64,000 nucleotides of DNA from Nephrocerus scutellatus (GCA_947095585.1 OX352765.1:25822254-25886253), one strand, 5' to 3'. Counted from the first letter of the stretch, positions 46,601 to 57,420 are shown. The notes: generated from the sequence alone by a model not told the origin. Translations and numbers: made by a program.

Positions 46601-48200
46601 ACAACGGTTTCGGTTGTAGCACCAGGCATTACAAACTAAAGAGTCACGAACAATCAGCGAGCTGATAGGCTTACCAAAAATTCAACTTCTAATTACTCTT
46701 GTACAACTAAATGTCCAATTTGGACTTGGGCAGCAAACATAGCCCTTTCCAATGATGTTGCGTTTCCGATGTCCTGAGCTGTATAACTTAAATTACTAAT
46801 TAGGGCGGAATAAATATTTAACTTGAACGCGTAAACATCGAAACATAAACCTTTTCCAGTTGGTGCATCCGCACATTGCATCATCATGTCTGAGTCTAGA
46901 ATTAGCAAATTTTTAGAGAAAAGTCGATGAGATCTGGATTGTATGAAGTCATATTTCACAATCATCAACGTATATGGCTGATTGCTTATTAATGCCGAGG
47001 GTATGCAAGTGACACGTAAATCAAGTTAGAAGAACAAGGGGAGACACCGTCCACCGTGAATTTCTATCAGTCGATTGCCATTAGAGTATAGACAATAAAG
47101 CGTATACTTTGAACTAAATGCAATTCATCGAAAGGGTAGTTCAAGTAAAACTCTGTTCAATATCGCTTTACATACTGCAACTCACTGTAATTAAAAATTT
47201 TAAATTTAAAATAAATATTTTTACCTACAGAATATTTATCTCCCAAAACATAAAATACAGATAAATCAATTTATTAGCCAGATGTACATAGTTCTATGGG
47301 GGGAAATACATGAATGAATTTTCCTTTTTTTTAGACGGTAATCGCAGTCTGTTTGATGTTTATAATTTGTTGATCATACATCGTCTGTTTTTACTTGAAA
47401 TGACGTAAATTACTAAAAATAAACTTCTACACAAGCTATAATCTAATAAGAGAAACACTTTCTCTTGACATGACCATTGAACGATGGCTTTGTACTGCCT
47501 GCTGGGCTGTGCGCTGTGGAATACATTTTTTAATAGAACCAAAGCTTTTACAACATTATTTTTAATAACAAACGTGCATATTTATAGAAACATACATCAC
47601 TGAAGGGTACAAGATGTTAAAAATAACGTAGTACTAGAATATAGATGAGTAGTTTAAAAAAAAGCGTTACGCTCTATCTCAACCTAGATTTTCCTACTTT
47701 GGAATAAATTAATTACTTTAATTGAATTAGATACAGTAAAAAAATCTAGTTGATGATATTTGGCACCGATGACAATGAAACGACAGACGACACACAAGCA
47801 CAACACACATCATCATCCACAGCAGTGAATTTTTTTCGCTCGTAGCTTGTTGCGTTTAATGAAAAATCCATCGCAATCATTATACGAAAATAATATGAAT
47901 GAGAGTAATACCGTCACCGTGGGAGGAGGAGATGGCGAAGGTGGAGCTTTTGTTGTTGATGTTGGTAGAAAATTCAGAGAAGATGTTCTCAATTTGTATA
48001 ATTTTTATATATATTACAATTGTCTAATAAAATTATTCATAACTTTGGAAAAACTGCTGTAACTCCGAGTACAAAAGCCAAAACGTTACCTGAATAAATT
48101 GTATTGTTATAGCAGATTTTCCAACGCCTCCGCCTCCGACAACAACCAGTTTGTAGGTTTGTATTTGTCCAGAACCTCCTTGATTTGCATATTTCGACAT
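43656..48200 (-). CDS. Ras64B: Ras64B, R-Ras-type small GTPase
   Basis: Membrane-bound GTP switch of the Ras family. Exons: 48200-48090 (37 codons), 44254-44167 and 44065-43656, phases agreeing, 202 residues. Exon 1 starts [17 protein letters not shown] and contains the P-loop GGGGVGKS. Exon 2 holds switch [13 protein letters not shown]. Exon 3 starts with [12 protein letters not shown] (switch II) and has NKCD and ECSAK for guanine binding, a basic tail KKKNKKN and the CaaX box CCLL; a final Leu suggests geranylgeranylation. Length and sequence match Drosophila Ras64B (about 192 residues) with a slightly longer N-terminus. The 3.8-kb first intron contains two LINE remnants. Exon 1 exists in two further copies upstream (50427-50317 and 52654-52544), so alternative first exons are possible. 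The upstream in-frame codon TTG at 48218 is not a likely start. Confidence 0.95.
44385..44825 (+). mobile_element. LINE fragment (R1/Jockey-like RT C-terminus) in Ras64B intron 1
   Basis: Plus strand reads [20 protein letters not shown], then FTKRKK and [12 protein letters not shown] across a frameshift, and [17 protein letters not shown], the thumb region of R1/Loa-type reverse transcriptases. Decayed. Confidence 0.7.
44830..46520 (-). mobile_element. LINE (Jockey/CR1-like) in Ras64B intron 1, same strand as gene
   Basis: The endonuclease is at 46520-45810, with long open frame [61 protein letters not shown] and [12 protein letters not shown]. The RT is broken: 45377-45195 and 45038-44781 read [16 protein letters not shown] and [20 protein letters not shown]. 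It lies head to head with the plus-strand LINE scrap at 44825. Confidence 0.8.
46693..46968 (-). CDS. Unrecognised open frame, possibly LINE ORF1 remnant
   Basis: 91 codons, beginning [10 protein letters not shown], with a compositionally protein-like stretch ([32 protein letters not shown]). No domain recognised. It sits immediately upstream of the LINE endonuclease on the same strand, where ORF1 would be expected, so LINE origin is the first guess; chance cannot be excluded. Confidence 0.25.
   Translation of the reverse strand: MMIVKYDFIQSRSHRLFSKNLLILDSDMMMQCADAPTGKGLCFDVYAFKLNIYSALISNLSYTAQDIGNATSLERAMFAAQVQIGHLVVQE
46969..47830. other. Ras64B intron 1 sequence, no feature recognised
   Basis: AT-rich single-copy-looking intron sequence ending at the left edge of the 2,227-bp triplicated unit. 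Confidence 0.4.
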
Positions 48201-48879
48201 ATTTCTTTTTCTTCGCAATCGTATGTGATGACGTTGACAAGTTTATTTGTTTACTTCTACCACTTTTTACTTATATTTTCTTGCTGAAGTACGACGATTT
48301 AAAAGAAAATAAAGAAGTTCCACGCCCGAAACACTTCACCTTTACCCAAAAATCATCATTCAAGATTCAACTTAGATCAGCTATAGCCGATGGACAATGA
48401 CGGCTGATAAACGAATTGTGACGTTTTGCTGTAAACGTCAAATTGATATAACAAGAACCGAGTAGAAATTGTACAAAAGTATTTGTATTAAAATTTTATC
48501 TACATAAGTAGAACTTGTTTGTTTATACCATGCAATTATAACAAAAAAAATGATGAATTATAATCATTAAACTTAAATATATAATATCTAAAATTAGTTA
48601 ATGCTCTTTTGCTATAAAATTGTTAAGTACAAAACATAGCAGAGATATTTTCAATCAGTGCTGCCTTTTGATGTTTTAATTTCACTTTTTCAGAAAGTAT
48701 GAAACTTATTTGAGAATTTTAAAAGAAAAAAGGAGTCCAAATTAATGTAGAAAAATTAAAAATAAACATATTTTTCAATCGATAAAAGAAACAGTAAAAT
48801 ACTATTAACAATAATAATACTTGGCGGAACAGACAGTTGTGACCTAGGGGAGACAATCTAAGGTTTTTTTCGCGACGGC

Positions 48880-49830
48880 CCCATACGCTAAAGTTATCAT
48901 TGGTCCATACCAGTGTGGGTTGATCCTAGGCAACTTAACAACTTATCAGATTTACACCACTAGACAGTTGATGGAAATATGTGTAGAGTTTCAAAACTCA
49001 CTACACATCTTTGAATAGACTTTAAAGCCGCCTGTGATAGCATAGCCAAAGTAGAGCTTCATAAAGCCATGAGAGAATTCGGCATCCCAAATAAACTAAC
49101 CAATGTTATAAGCCAAGTAAAAATATCCGGATCACAATCAAGCCCATTCAACATCCAAAACGGGCTTCGACAAGGGGATGTACCAACCTGCGTCCTCCTT
49201 AACTACGCGTTGAAGAAAGTGATCAGAGATTCTGAAGTAACAGCGAGAGGAACAATCCTCTCCAATCCAGTCCATTCATATACTGCTAACGCAGACGACA
49301 TAGACATCGTTGGTAGAAACCAGAGAGCTGTAAAGGAAGCTTTCATCCCGATCGAGCGGGATGGGGTTGCACATAAATGAGAGCAAAACAAAGTACATGG
49401 TGGCCACGTTTGTGAGTAGAAGATCCAATAGTTGACCGCGAATTAGAAGAAATGCAATCCTTTAACTATATCGCGTCAACTGTACCAGCCGATAACAGCA
49501 TGGGACCAGAAATACGCGCACGGTTGCTCAAAGCCACCAAAGCCTACTTTAGTCTGTCAAGTTTTGACCTCTTAGCCGCGTTCGAGAGAAATTTCTTACG
49601 GAGAATTTTTGGCCCCGTATGTGGGAAAGGACGATTTCGGAGACTCTATAATGATGAGATCTACGAGCATTACCACGATTTAGACATCGTGAAGAGAATT
49701 AAGCTCGGTAGGCTTCGGTGGGCAGGACACTTAGCTCTCATGAGCGAAGAAGACCCTGCTCGGAAAGTCCTTTGCGGTAGGATTTATGGAACAAGATAGC
49801 GAGGCCGGCCAAGCCGAAAAATTATTATTG
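48880..49830 (+). mobile_element. RTE-like LINE fragment in triplicated unit 1
   Basis: RT to C-terminus in plus orientation, starting inside RT (CATACGCTAAAGTTATCATTGG) and reading REFGIPNKLTNVISQVKISG, LRQGDVPTCVL, FDLLAAFERNFLRRI and RLRWAGHLALMSEEDPARK. Stops and deletions throughout. Its near-identical copy is at 51107-52057. Confidence 0.85.
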
Positions 49831-49904
49831 CTGTTTTGGATTGTACGAATTATACCAGAACCCAACAACTAAATTAAAATATACCAATATTTTTATCAGC
49901 TTTT

Positions 49905-49990
49905 AAATTCTCTTTATTGACTTCGCATGCCCGTGTGTCGTTGTCTGGCTGGCTGGTGGAATCTTGTGATCAATTTTTAACCTTCTTAAA
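49905..49990 (+). repeat. Scrap of repeat family R1 in triplicated unit 1
   Basis: GACTTCGCATGCCCGTGTGT, GGTGGAATCTTGTGATCAA and CTTCTTAAACTT, the terminus of the R1 family, copied again at 52132-52217. Confidence 0.6.
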
Positions 49991-50316
49991 CTTATTATTT
50001 TTATTTATTTATTTATTTTTTATTATTTTATTATTTTTATTATTATTATTTTTTTTATTTTTTCGCTCGTAGCTTGTTGCGTTTAATGAAAAATCCATCG
50101 CAATCATTATACGAAAATAATATGAATGAGAGTAATACCGTCACCGTGGGAGGAGGAGATGGCGAAGGTGGAGCTTTTGTTGTTGATGTTGGTAGAAAAT
50201 TCAGAGAAGATGTTCTCAATTTGTATAATTTTTATATATATTACAATTGTCTAATAAAATTATTCATAACTTTGGAAAAACTGCTGTAACTCCGAGTACA
50301 AAAGCCAAAACGTTAC

Positions 50317-50427
50317 CTGAATAAATTGTATTGTTATAGCAGATTTTCCAACGCCTCCGCCTCCGACAACAACCAGTTTGTAGGTTTGTATTTGTCCAGA
50401 ACCTCCTTGATTTGCATATTTCGACAT
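50317..50427 (-). CDS. Ras64B: Ras64B exon 1, second copy
   Basis: Identical reading to the 48200-48090 exon: ATG at 50427-50425, 37 codons through the P-loop, and donor CAG|GTAACG. The exon and its 5' flank look the same as in unit 1. It could be used as an alternative first exon joined to exon 2 at 44254, since it has no acceptor of its own. Confidence 0.85.
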
Positions 50428-51106
50428 ATTTCTTTTTCTTCGCAATCGTATGTGATGACGTTGACAAGTTTATTTGTTTACTTCTACCACTTTTTACTTA
50501 TATTTTCTTGCTGAAGTACGACGATTTAAAAGAAAATAAAGAAGTTCCACGCCCGAAACACTTCACCTTTACCCAAAAATCATCATTCAAGATTCAACTT
50601 AGATCAGCTATAGCCGATGGACAATGACGGCTGATAAACGAATTGTGACGTTTTGCTGTAAACGTCAAATTGATATAACAAGAACCGAGTAGAAATTGTA
50701 CAAAAGTATTTGTATTAAAATTTTATCTACATAAGTAGAACTTGTTTGTTTATACCATGCAATTATAACAAAAAAAATGATGAATTATAATCATTAAACT
50801 TAAATATATAATATCTAAAATTAGTTAATGCTCTTTTGCTATAAAATTGTTAAGTACAAAACATAGCAGAGATATTTTCAATCAGTGCTGCCTTTTGATG
50901 TTTTAATTTCACTTTTTCAGAAAGTATGAAACTTATTTGAGAATTTTAAAAGAAAAAAGGAGTCCAAATTAATGTAGAAAAATTAAAAATAAACATATTT
51001 TTCAATCGATAAAAGAAACAGTAAAATACTATTAACAATAATAATACTTGGCGGAACAGACAGTTGTGACCTAGGGGAGACAATCTAAGGTTTTTTTCGC
51101 GACGGC

Positions 51107-52057
51107 CCCATACGCTAAAGTTATCATTGGTCCATACCAGTGTGGGTTGATCCTAGGCAACTTAACAACTTATCAGATTTACACCCTTAGACAGTTGATG
51201 GAAATATGTCTAGAGTTTCAAAACTCACTACACCATCTTTGTATAGACTTTAAAGCCGCCTGTGATAGCATAGCCAAAGTAGAACTTTAAAAAGCCATGA
51301 GAGAATTCGACATCCCAAATAAACTAACCAATGTTATAAGCCAAGTAAAAATATCCGGATCACAATCAAGCCCATTCAACATCCAAAACGGGCTTCGACA
51401 AGGGGATGTACCAACCTGCGTCCTCCTTAATACGCGTTGAAGAAAGTGATCAGAGATTCTGAAGTAACAGCGAGAGGAACAATCCTCTCCAATCCAGTCC
51501 ATTCATATACTGCTAACGCAAACGACATAGACATCGTTGGTAGAAACCAGAGAGCTGTAAAGGAAGCTTTCATCCCGATCGAGCGGGATGGGGTTGCACA
51601 TAAATGAGAGCAAAACAAAGTACATGGTGGCCACGTCTGTGCGTAGAAGATCCAATAGTTGACCGCAAATTAGAAGAAATGCAATCCTTTAACTATATCG
51701 GGTCAACTGTACCAGCCGATAACAGCATGGGACCAGAAATACGCGCACGGTTGCTCAAAGCCACCAAAGCCTACTTTAGTCTGTCAAGTTTTGACCTCTT
51801 AGCCGCGTTCGAGAGAAATTTCTTACGGAGAATTGTTGGCCCCGTATGTGGGAAAGGACGATTTCGGAGACTCTATAATGATGAGATCTACGAGCATTAC
51901 CACGATTTAGACATCGTGAAGAGAATTAAGCTCGGTAGGCTTCGGTGGGCAGGACACTTAGCTCTCATGAGCGAAGAAGATCCTGCTCGGAAAGTCCTTT
52001 GCGGTAGGATTTATGGAACAAGATAGCGAGGTCGGCCAAGCCGAAAAATTATTATTG
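51107..52057 (+). mobile_element. RTE-like LINE fragment in triplicated unit 2
   Basis: Second copy of 48880-49830, with a few substitutions and small indels (for example near 51184, 51233 and 51431). These are useful for ordering the duplications. Confidence 0.85.
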
Positions 52058-52543
52058 CTGTTTTCGATTGTACGAATTATACCAGAACCCAACAACTAAA
52101 TTAAAATATACCAATATTTTTATCAGCTTTTAAATTCTCTTTATTGACTTCGCATGCCCGTGTGTCGTTGTCTGGCTGGCTGGTGGAATCTTGTGATCAA
52201 TTTTTAACCTTCTTAAACTTATTATTTTTATTTATTTATTTATTTTTTATTATTTTATTATTTTTATTATTATTATTTTTTTTATTTTTTCGCTCGTAGC
52301 TTGTTGCGTTTAATGAAAAATCCATCGCAATCATTATACGAAAATAATATGAATGAGAGTAATACCGTCACCGTGGGAGGAGGAGATGGCGAAGGTGGAG
52401 CTTTTGTTGTTGATGTTGGTAGAAAATTCAGAGAAGATGTTCTCAATTTGTATAATTTTTATATATATTACAATTGTCTAATAAAAATATTCATAACTTT
52501 GGAAAAACTGCTGTAACTCCGAGTACAAAAGCCAAAACGTTAC

Positions 52544-52654
52544 CTGAATAAATTGTATTGTTATAGTAGATTTTCCAACGCCTCCGCCTCCGACAACAAC
52601 CAGTTTGTAGGTTTGTATTTGTCCAGAACCTCCTTGATTTGCATATTTCGACAT
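52544..52654 (-). CDS. Ras64B: Ras64B exon 1, third copy (Ala to Thr after the P-loop Ser)
   Basis: Same 37-codon exon with intact donor, but GKSAIT reads GKSTIT (base change at 52567), at the position equivalent to Ala18 of H-Ras next to the Mg/phosphate-binding Ser. Upstream sequence is replaced 15 bases before the ATG by R1 repeat DNA, so the native promoter and 5' UTR are missing. Probably not expressed unless from a new promoter. Confidence 0.8.
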
Positions 52655-52664
52655 ATTTCTTTTT

Positions 52665-52770
52665 CTTCTTATCTCCGATGACACCTTGTATAAAAATTTG
52701 GAAGTGATGGGTCTCCAGGGCCGAGGAGCCCTCACATACATTTTTTCAAAAAAAAAATTAAAAATTTACA
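52665..52770 (+). repeat. Repeat family R1 fragment truncating the third Ras64B unit
   Basis: CTTATCTCCGATGACACCTT, AAAATTTGGAAGTGATGGG and CCAGGGCCGAGGAGCCC, then A-rich sequence; family hallmarks as at 5460-5520. Confidence 0.6.
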
Positions 52771-54766
52771 TGAAAAAATTAAATTTTTTTTTCGTTGGTT
52801 TTTTGTGTTTAGAAAAATAGTGCCTTTAGCATATATCGTTTTGGTTTGACATAAAAATCGGTCGCTTGTGTTTGACTGTCAGTTGTTCCATTTGCTGATC
52901 TGTATATTCCGGCAGGTTTGGCAACAAACACAAACAATTTATGTCATTTTGTATGTACAACGAAAAGAAAAAACACTAGCGACCGTTTCAATTAAAACAA
53001 ATAGATTGGATGCCGTTCAAGATATTTAATGCCACACAGGCATGGAAATGAAAAGTTCTGTCCAGCAAAGCATGTTGGTTTTTAATGAGTTGAAAAGAGA
53101 AAGCTTGATTCACCGAAAATCCACCGAAAGTCATCTATAAAGTATGACTTTCGTCGCAAGCATGAACGTTCCATACGGCAAAACAACATCAAATTGACGA
53201 ACATACACAAAACTGCTTCGTTCCTTGGCACGACTTTCATTTCCACGCCTGTGTAGCCACGCATTGACATTGACATTTATCTAAAGTAAGAATATCAGTC
53301 TCTTAATTTAGAGTCGTATAGAGTCGCTCAATTAACTGAAGTTCAGTCCAATCGAACGCGGTTGTAGTTGCGTGGAGACAGAAGTTATCGAGTACGTTAT
53401 CCGTGCATATACATATAATATGCATATAATACAGGCACAGCAATTAACCAAATATTGTTGTTTCGTCCCTGTATTCAAGGCACAAAATGCAGAAACTGTT
53501 CTATGTTGATGAATTTTGTAACATTTTTCTTTACTTAGCGAAAAATCACACTAAATTTTGTATCAAAACTGTTTATTTGTAGTTTTCATACACCACACAT
53601 GCATGGATTCGCGATCCAAAGATTGTTCATGCAAATTATGAAGGTGTATGGTGTTTATTTAGTAGTTGCACATGTGGCATGTTGTTTTAATACGGTTCTT
53701 TTTTGCATTTGTATTCAAATTATGAAATAACTCCAGATAATTGGATTTATTGATACTGAGAGTTATTAAAATCGGGAATGTTTCAAGTTCCTTCAATAAC
53801 TTCGAATGCCCAAATTAATTTCGTTTGTTTCATCCTTTTCCTTTTATTGCCAAGACGATTGAAATCGCAGCACAAGCAGAATCCGACATTAATAAGCGTT
53901 ACAACTCTACCATCGATATGATAACGAATGAAGTTAGGCAGTTTGCATGTATTGTGAGAGGACCCGATTGTAATAACATGATTGTTCATGCATAATTATG
54001 TCGTGTATGTTACCTAAGCAGATCTTTTTGGCTTCAGATGGTTAGATGGATTCACACGGTACGCTTTTATATACTTCAAATGTGGATGTACCTATTAGTA
54101 TCGCAGCCAAGTAATAGCAAGCATGCATATGCATACATTTATTATTGTGTGCCAGATTCGAGTTTCAACAAAAAAATGATGCACATTCTCCGAAGTTTAC
54201 ATATGTACGTACTAACATACATAAATGTTTTTGGTTTTTTTTACTATGGAGTGAGCACAGATGTCCGAACATTATTCAGATTAATCTGTACTTGGGCTAT
54301 GTGAATAACTTCCTGTTCTTATCTCAATTGATAACCTACACTCCTCTAAAATGGTAGATTATGATAACATAGAAAATAAGGAATTGAGTAAAATAAAAAT
54401 CTGTTTGATTGCGTTACTTTTTACAAAGTATGTAAAATTGTATTTTTTTAAGACATTTTAGACATTTTGTTTATACACACTTGATAAATATATATGTATG
54501 TATAATATGTATGTATAAAAACATTAATAAATTTCATTCCTTAAAAATATAAAAGTATTTGGTTGTGCGAATGCAAGAGTTTAGTAGACAATAATAATAA
54601 TATATGAGTATTCCATTTCACTGAATTATAATTCCTAAATTTAATAAACTTAATTGCTAATTCGTGACGAATTGGCTAAGCTTTGGTAAGACTGAGACGA
54701 TTTCTTTTACGCAATCGATAGAGATTCATAATGGCACGTTGGTGTACTGCACAAAAACGGTCCCAA
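52771..54766. other. Intergenic between Ras64B and scf, no gene recognised
   Basis: Contains a short imperfect inverted repeat (CGGTCGCTTGTGTTT at about 52859 and AAACACTAGCGACCG at about 52973). Open stretches at 53082-53276 and 53783-53989 are unrecognised. No part of Rop, the Drosophila divergent neighbour of Ras64B, was seen. The 54300-54760 part is the likely scf 3' UTR and flank. Confidence 0.45.
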
Positions 54767-55750
54767 TTAAAATTCATCATGTCGTGCTAGTGCTTCTCCG
54801 TAGTCAGTTGCTTGTGAGCCCACAAATACATCGTACTTGTCTAGAATTTCCTCTTTTATCAATTTATCATCGGAATTCTCGTCTGCTTCATAGATTAAAT
54901 GTTTAGCCTCGCTTTCGGCGTGATCAAAATCCTTAGGGACAATCCAGTTGCGAACTTCTTCGCGGTTAAGGAAGCCATCACCATCAAGATCGCGGAATTT
55001 AATAAACGATTCACGTTCACTGATCACCCACTCTGGTTCTTCTTCGTTTGGCTCCGAGGATCTGTACATGTCGCCAATGTATTCTTCAATAGAGATTTTG
55101 CCATCTTTGTCTTTGTCAATGTCTTCGATTGACTCAGTTAGAACGATATCGCGCATCAATGGATTATCCTCTGGATGAAGAAAAGCAGTAAATTCCTCAC
55201 GTGTAAGATTGTCATTGCCATCCTGGTCGGCGACACCCCAACGTCGGCGATCACGCATCAGCATATGCTTGTATGAGATTCCACTTTCGACGTTGTCAAT
55301 TTCTTCTGGATCAAGTTCATCCAGGAAGCCATACACGTTCTTCCGATACACATCCCAGTTAATGGTCTCATTGTTATCTGCATGTTGCTTCCAAACGCGG
55401 CCAACATCGTCATCAATGTATCGGCGTTGTGTATATTGAATCCATTTCTTTAGTTCGGACAAATTTACAAATCCATCTTTATCTTCATCGATTCTGTCAA
55501 CGATTATACCCAAGCGACGCCTACTTTCCTCGGGCGTTAGTTGGTCGAATGACTTTGCTTCGTCTTCTCCTAGGAATGCTTCATGATCATATTGCACATT
55601 ATGATGCTCTCCATCAAAGTGATTTACGTGTGAAAGCGGTGAAGAATTATGTCCGAATTGATTTTGGTTATCTTCTGGTTTTGGAATGGCGTTGACAACT
55701 GTGCAAGAAATCGCTACCAGAATGCAAATGACTTTAAACAGTGCCATCAT
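54767..55750 (-). CDS. scf: CREC-family EF-hand protein (SCF / calumenin / reticulocalbin-like)
   Basis: Calcium-binding protein of the secretory pathway. Single-exon frame of 327 residues from ATG 55750-55748; the upstream in-frame codons at 55762-55751 contain no ATG. Signal peptide MMALFKVICILVAISCTVVN is followed by an acidic, His-rich segment and about six EF-hand loops: DRIDEDKDGFVNLSE, ADNNETINWD, ADQDGNDNLTREE, DIDKDKDGKISIEE, RDLDGDGFLNREE and ADENSDDKLIKEE. The second loop is degenerate. The C-terminus HDEF is an HDEL-like ER retrieval signal as in reticulocalbins. Length and layout match the insect protein named 'DNA supercoiling factor' (SCF, about 329 residues in Drosophila, from memory). 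The absence of introns is unusual for the family but there is no sign of retroposition. Confidence 0.9.
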   Translation of the reverse strand: MMALFKVICILVAISCTVVNAIPKPEDNQNQFGHNSSPLSHVNHFDGEHHNVQYDHEAFLGEDEAKSFDQLTPEESRRRLGIIVDRIDEDKDGFVNLSELKKWIQYTQRRYIDDDVGRVWKQHADNNETINWDVYRKNVYGFLDELDPEEIDNVESGISYKHMLMRDRRRWGVADQDGNDNLTREEFTAFLHPEDNPLMRDIVLTESIEDIDKDKDGKISIEEYIGDMYRSSEPNEEEPEWVISERESFIKFRDLDGDGFLNREEVRNWIVPKDFDHAESEAKHLIYEADENSDDKLIKEEILDKYDVFVGSQATDYGEALARHDEF

Positions 55751-56285
55751 CAATATTAACACTTTCTTTAATACAAAATAATCAAAAAATAAACCTTCAA
55801 TATACAGTAATTTTAATGATCTATTTGGTATTTACTCACGTTTCAGATAACTTTATTGATTATATTACGTCCTTTTCAAATCGAAATCAAAATAAGATTC
55901 CAGTTGTGCTGTGATCGAATCGTGTAATACGTCTACCTCTACGGTCTACTATTTAGAACGAGAATGTTCTAATTTCATTAAAAAATTGAGATATGTATCC
56001 ATGGACATACGATCTCCTGGAGATAGTGAAAAGTGAATTGCCGAAATCCAAACAGGAAGGCATTCCTTCACAACTCAGCAACACCACAATTCACACACTC
56101 ACAAAAGTTTGACACATACTACGTTTACATGAGTGGTTGATAGTTTCTGCTAGAGGAGTGTATAGTGTTGAAATTCTGACCGACCTGAGTATATCTGGAT
56201 TTCAGCATATTGATTAGAAATCTGCGCTCGAGCTAAAATTTTTTCTCGAAAAAACGAACACGAAAGCCGAGAATCTTTTGTTTAC
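55751..56285. other. 5' flank of scf, no separate feature recognised
   Basis: Presumed 5' UTR and promoter region of the minus-strand scf gene. No TATA box stood out. Confidence 0.35.
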
Positions 56286-56429
56286 ATTAGCTGCATTTTA
56301 TTTGCCAAGGAATAAGAAATTACAACAACAATTGAACTATCTTATTCCTTCTTTGGAATAAGAAAAGCTGCTGTTTGGCTGGTTTTGACATTCGAATTCC
56401 CTATTGCTCGGCAAATAAAATACAGCTAT
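56286..56429. mobile_element. Short inverted-repeat element (MITE candidate), copy 1
   Basis: Arms TTAGCTGCATTTTATTTGCC (left, 56287) and GGCAAATAAAATACAGCTAT (right, 56410) are imperfect inverted repeats of about 27 bases around 90 bases of AT-rich DNA containing two GGAATAAGAAA motifs. Related arms at 58003 and 58390 form a second, larger copy. Confidence 0.5.
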
Positions 56430-56495
56430 TGTTTTGTTGTAGTTAAAGAAAAGAAGTGTAAATCTCCCAAAATATAAAGATCTGTTTTAGGGGAA

Positions 56496-56571
56496 ATCCG
56501 ATCTACCGTAGATTGGTTTTTTAGAAAAAAAAGAACAACTTGACAGCCAAAAAACCAATCTGCGCCAGATT
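56496..56571. mobile_element. 76-bp hairpin element, copy 1
   Basis: GATCTACCGTAGATTGGTTT pairs with AAACCAATCTGCGCCAGAT around an AGAACAACTTGACAGCC loop. The same hairpin in the same orientation is at 62328-62403. Probably a very short MITE. Confidence 0.6.
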
Positions 56572-57114
56572 TAAAAAGAAACCCCGAGATGAGTCATTCC
56601 TCATACAAAAACATAAAACTTAAAAAAGGAGTCAAAAAATATATCCGAGTTGGGTTTTTTATTTCTTACTAAACCACACGAATATTACGAAAGCTGTGCC
56701 ACATAATTTTACAGTTGCCATTTCATTGCGGCTACCAAATATTTTATTTGTTTTCTCAATCTTTTCCATATTATATTAAAGTTTATTTATTTCATCTAGC
56801 AATACTGTACTGCATTTCATGATAACGAAAACCGAATAATGTAGTTTCATTTTTATTAAAGCTATTTAAATAAATTAAATGAATTTCGGTAGATCAAATT
56901 AGTAGATATATTATTATTTTATTGTTATATTAATCTATTTGAAACAATTTTCTACTCGTAAGTACTTGTGTAGAGTACAAATACAGGTAAATGAATAAAG
57001 CTATATAAAGGCTGTTTTGGAGCACAGGTTTTCCTCAACAAAGAAGTCACAAATGCATGATTTGACATCACACACACTAAGCAAAGAATTCAAAAAAGCA
57101 GGCTATTTTTTTAA

Positions 57115-57420
57115 TTCTTTATATTATCTTTTCATGCTTGGTTGACAGTCTGTATTCTTGTCGGTGGCTAGTGGCTTGCTGGTAGAATTTGCGATAAATG
57201 TTTAACCCTCTTCCGCAAGTCCGACTTAATTCAAACTTTGCACACATGTGTATCTCCGGTGACAACACTTTTTAATAAAATCGAAATATTACCCGTTCTT
57301 ATTCAAATTTTGTACACTACGATGTATCTCTGATGACAACACTTTTTGTAAAAGTTTTGAAATTATTGGGCATTTTTATTTTTAATTTAATTTAATTTAA
57401 TTTTTATATTTACCAGATTT
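57115..57420 (+). repeat. Repeat family R1 copy upstream of Myt1
   Basis: CAAACTTTGCACACATGTGT, ATCTCCGGTGACAACACTTT and a second, partly duplicated unit (GATGTATCTCTGATGACAAC), preceded by the GGTAGAATTTGCGATAAAT box. Confidence 0.6.

Larger units (their letters stand above)
47831..52668 (-). repeat. Tandem triplication, 2,227-bp unit, carrying Ras64B exon 1
   Basis: Units 47831-50057, 50058-52284 and a partial third 52285-52668. Shared landmarks are exactly 2,227 apart (TTCGCTCGTAGCTTGTTGCG, exon 1 and its donor). Each full unit holds the end of intron 1, Ras64B exon 1, about 650 bp of 5' flank, an RTE-like LINE fragment, a scrap of repeat family R1 and a TTTATTATT-rich tail. Only scattered differences are visible, so the amplification is recent. 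The third unit is cut 15 bases upstream of its ATG by R1 repeat sequence. An assembly artefact is an alternative. Confidence 0.9.

Noticed and set aside
47847..48062. Plus-strand open frame repeated at 50074 and 52301
   Set aside because: It lies antisense in Ras64B intron 1, just 3' of exon 1, and is repeated only because the unit is triplicated; no domain or splice context.
48201..48218. Longer Ras64B N-terminus starting six residues upstream
   Set aside because: The codon at 48218-48216 is TTG, not ATG; the first true ATG in frame is at 48200-48198.
48185..48400. Possible Rop first exon divergent from Ras64B
   Set aside because: The plus-strand frame does not resemble Sec1/Munc18-type proteins and has no suitable start or donor.
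55751..55762. scf start four codons upstream
   Set aside because: That frame begins with GTG and has no ATG before 55750; eukaryotic initiation at GTG is unlikely with two ATGs right behind it.
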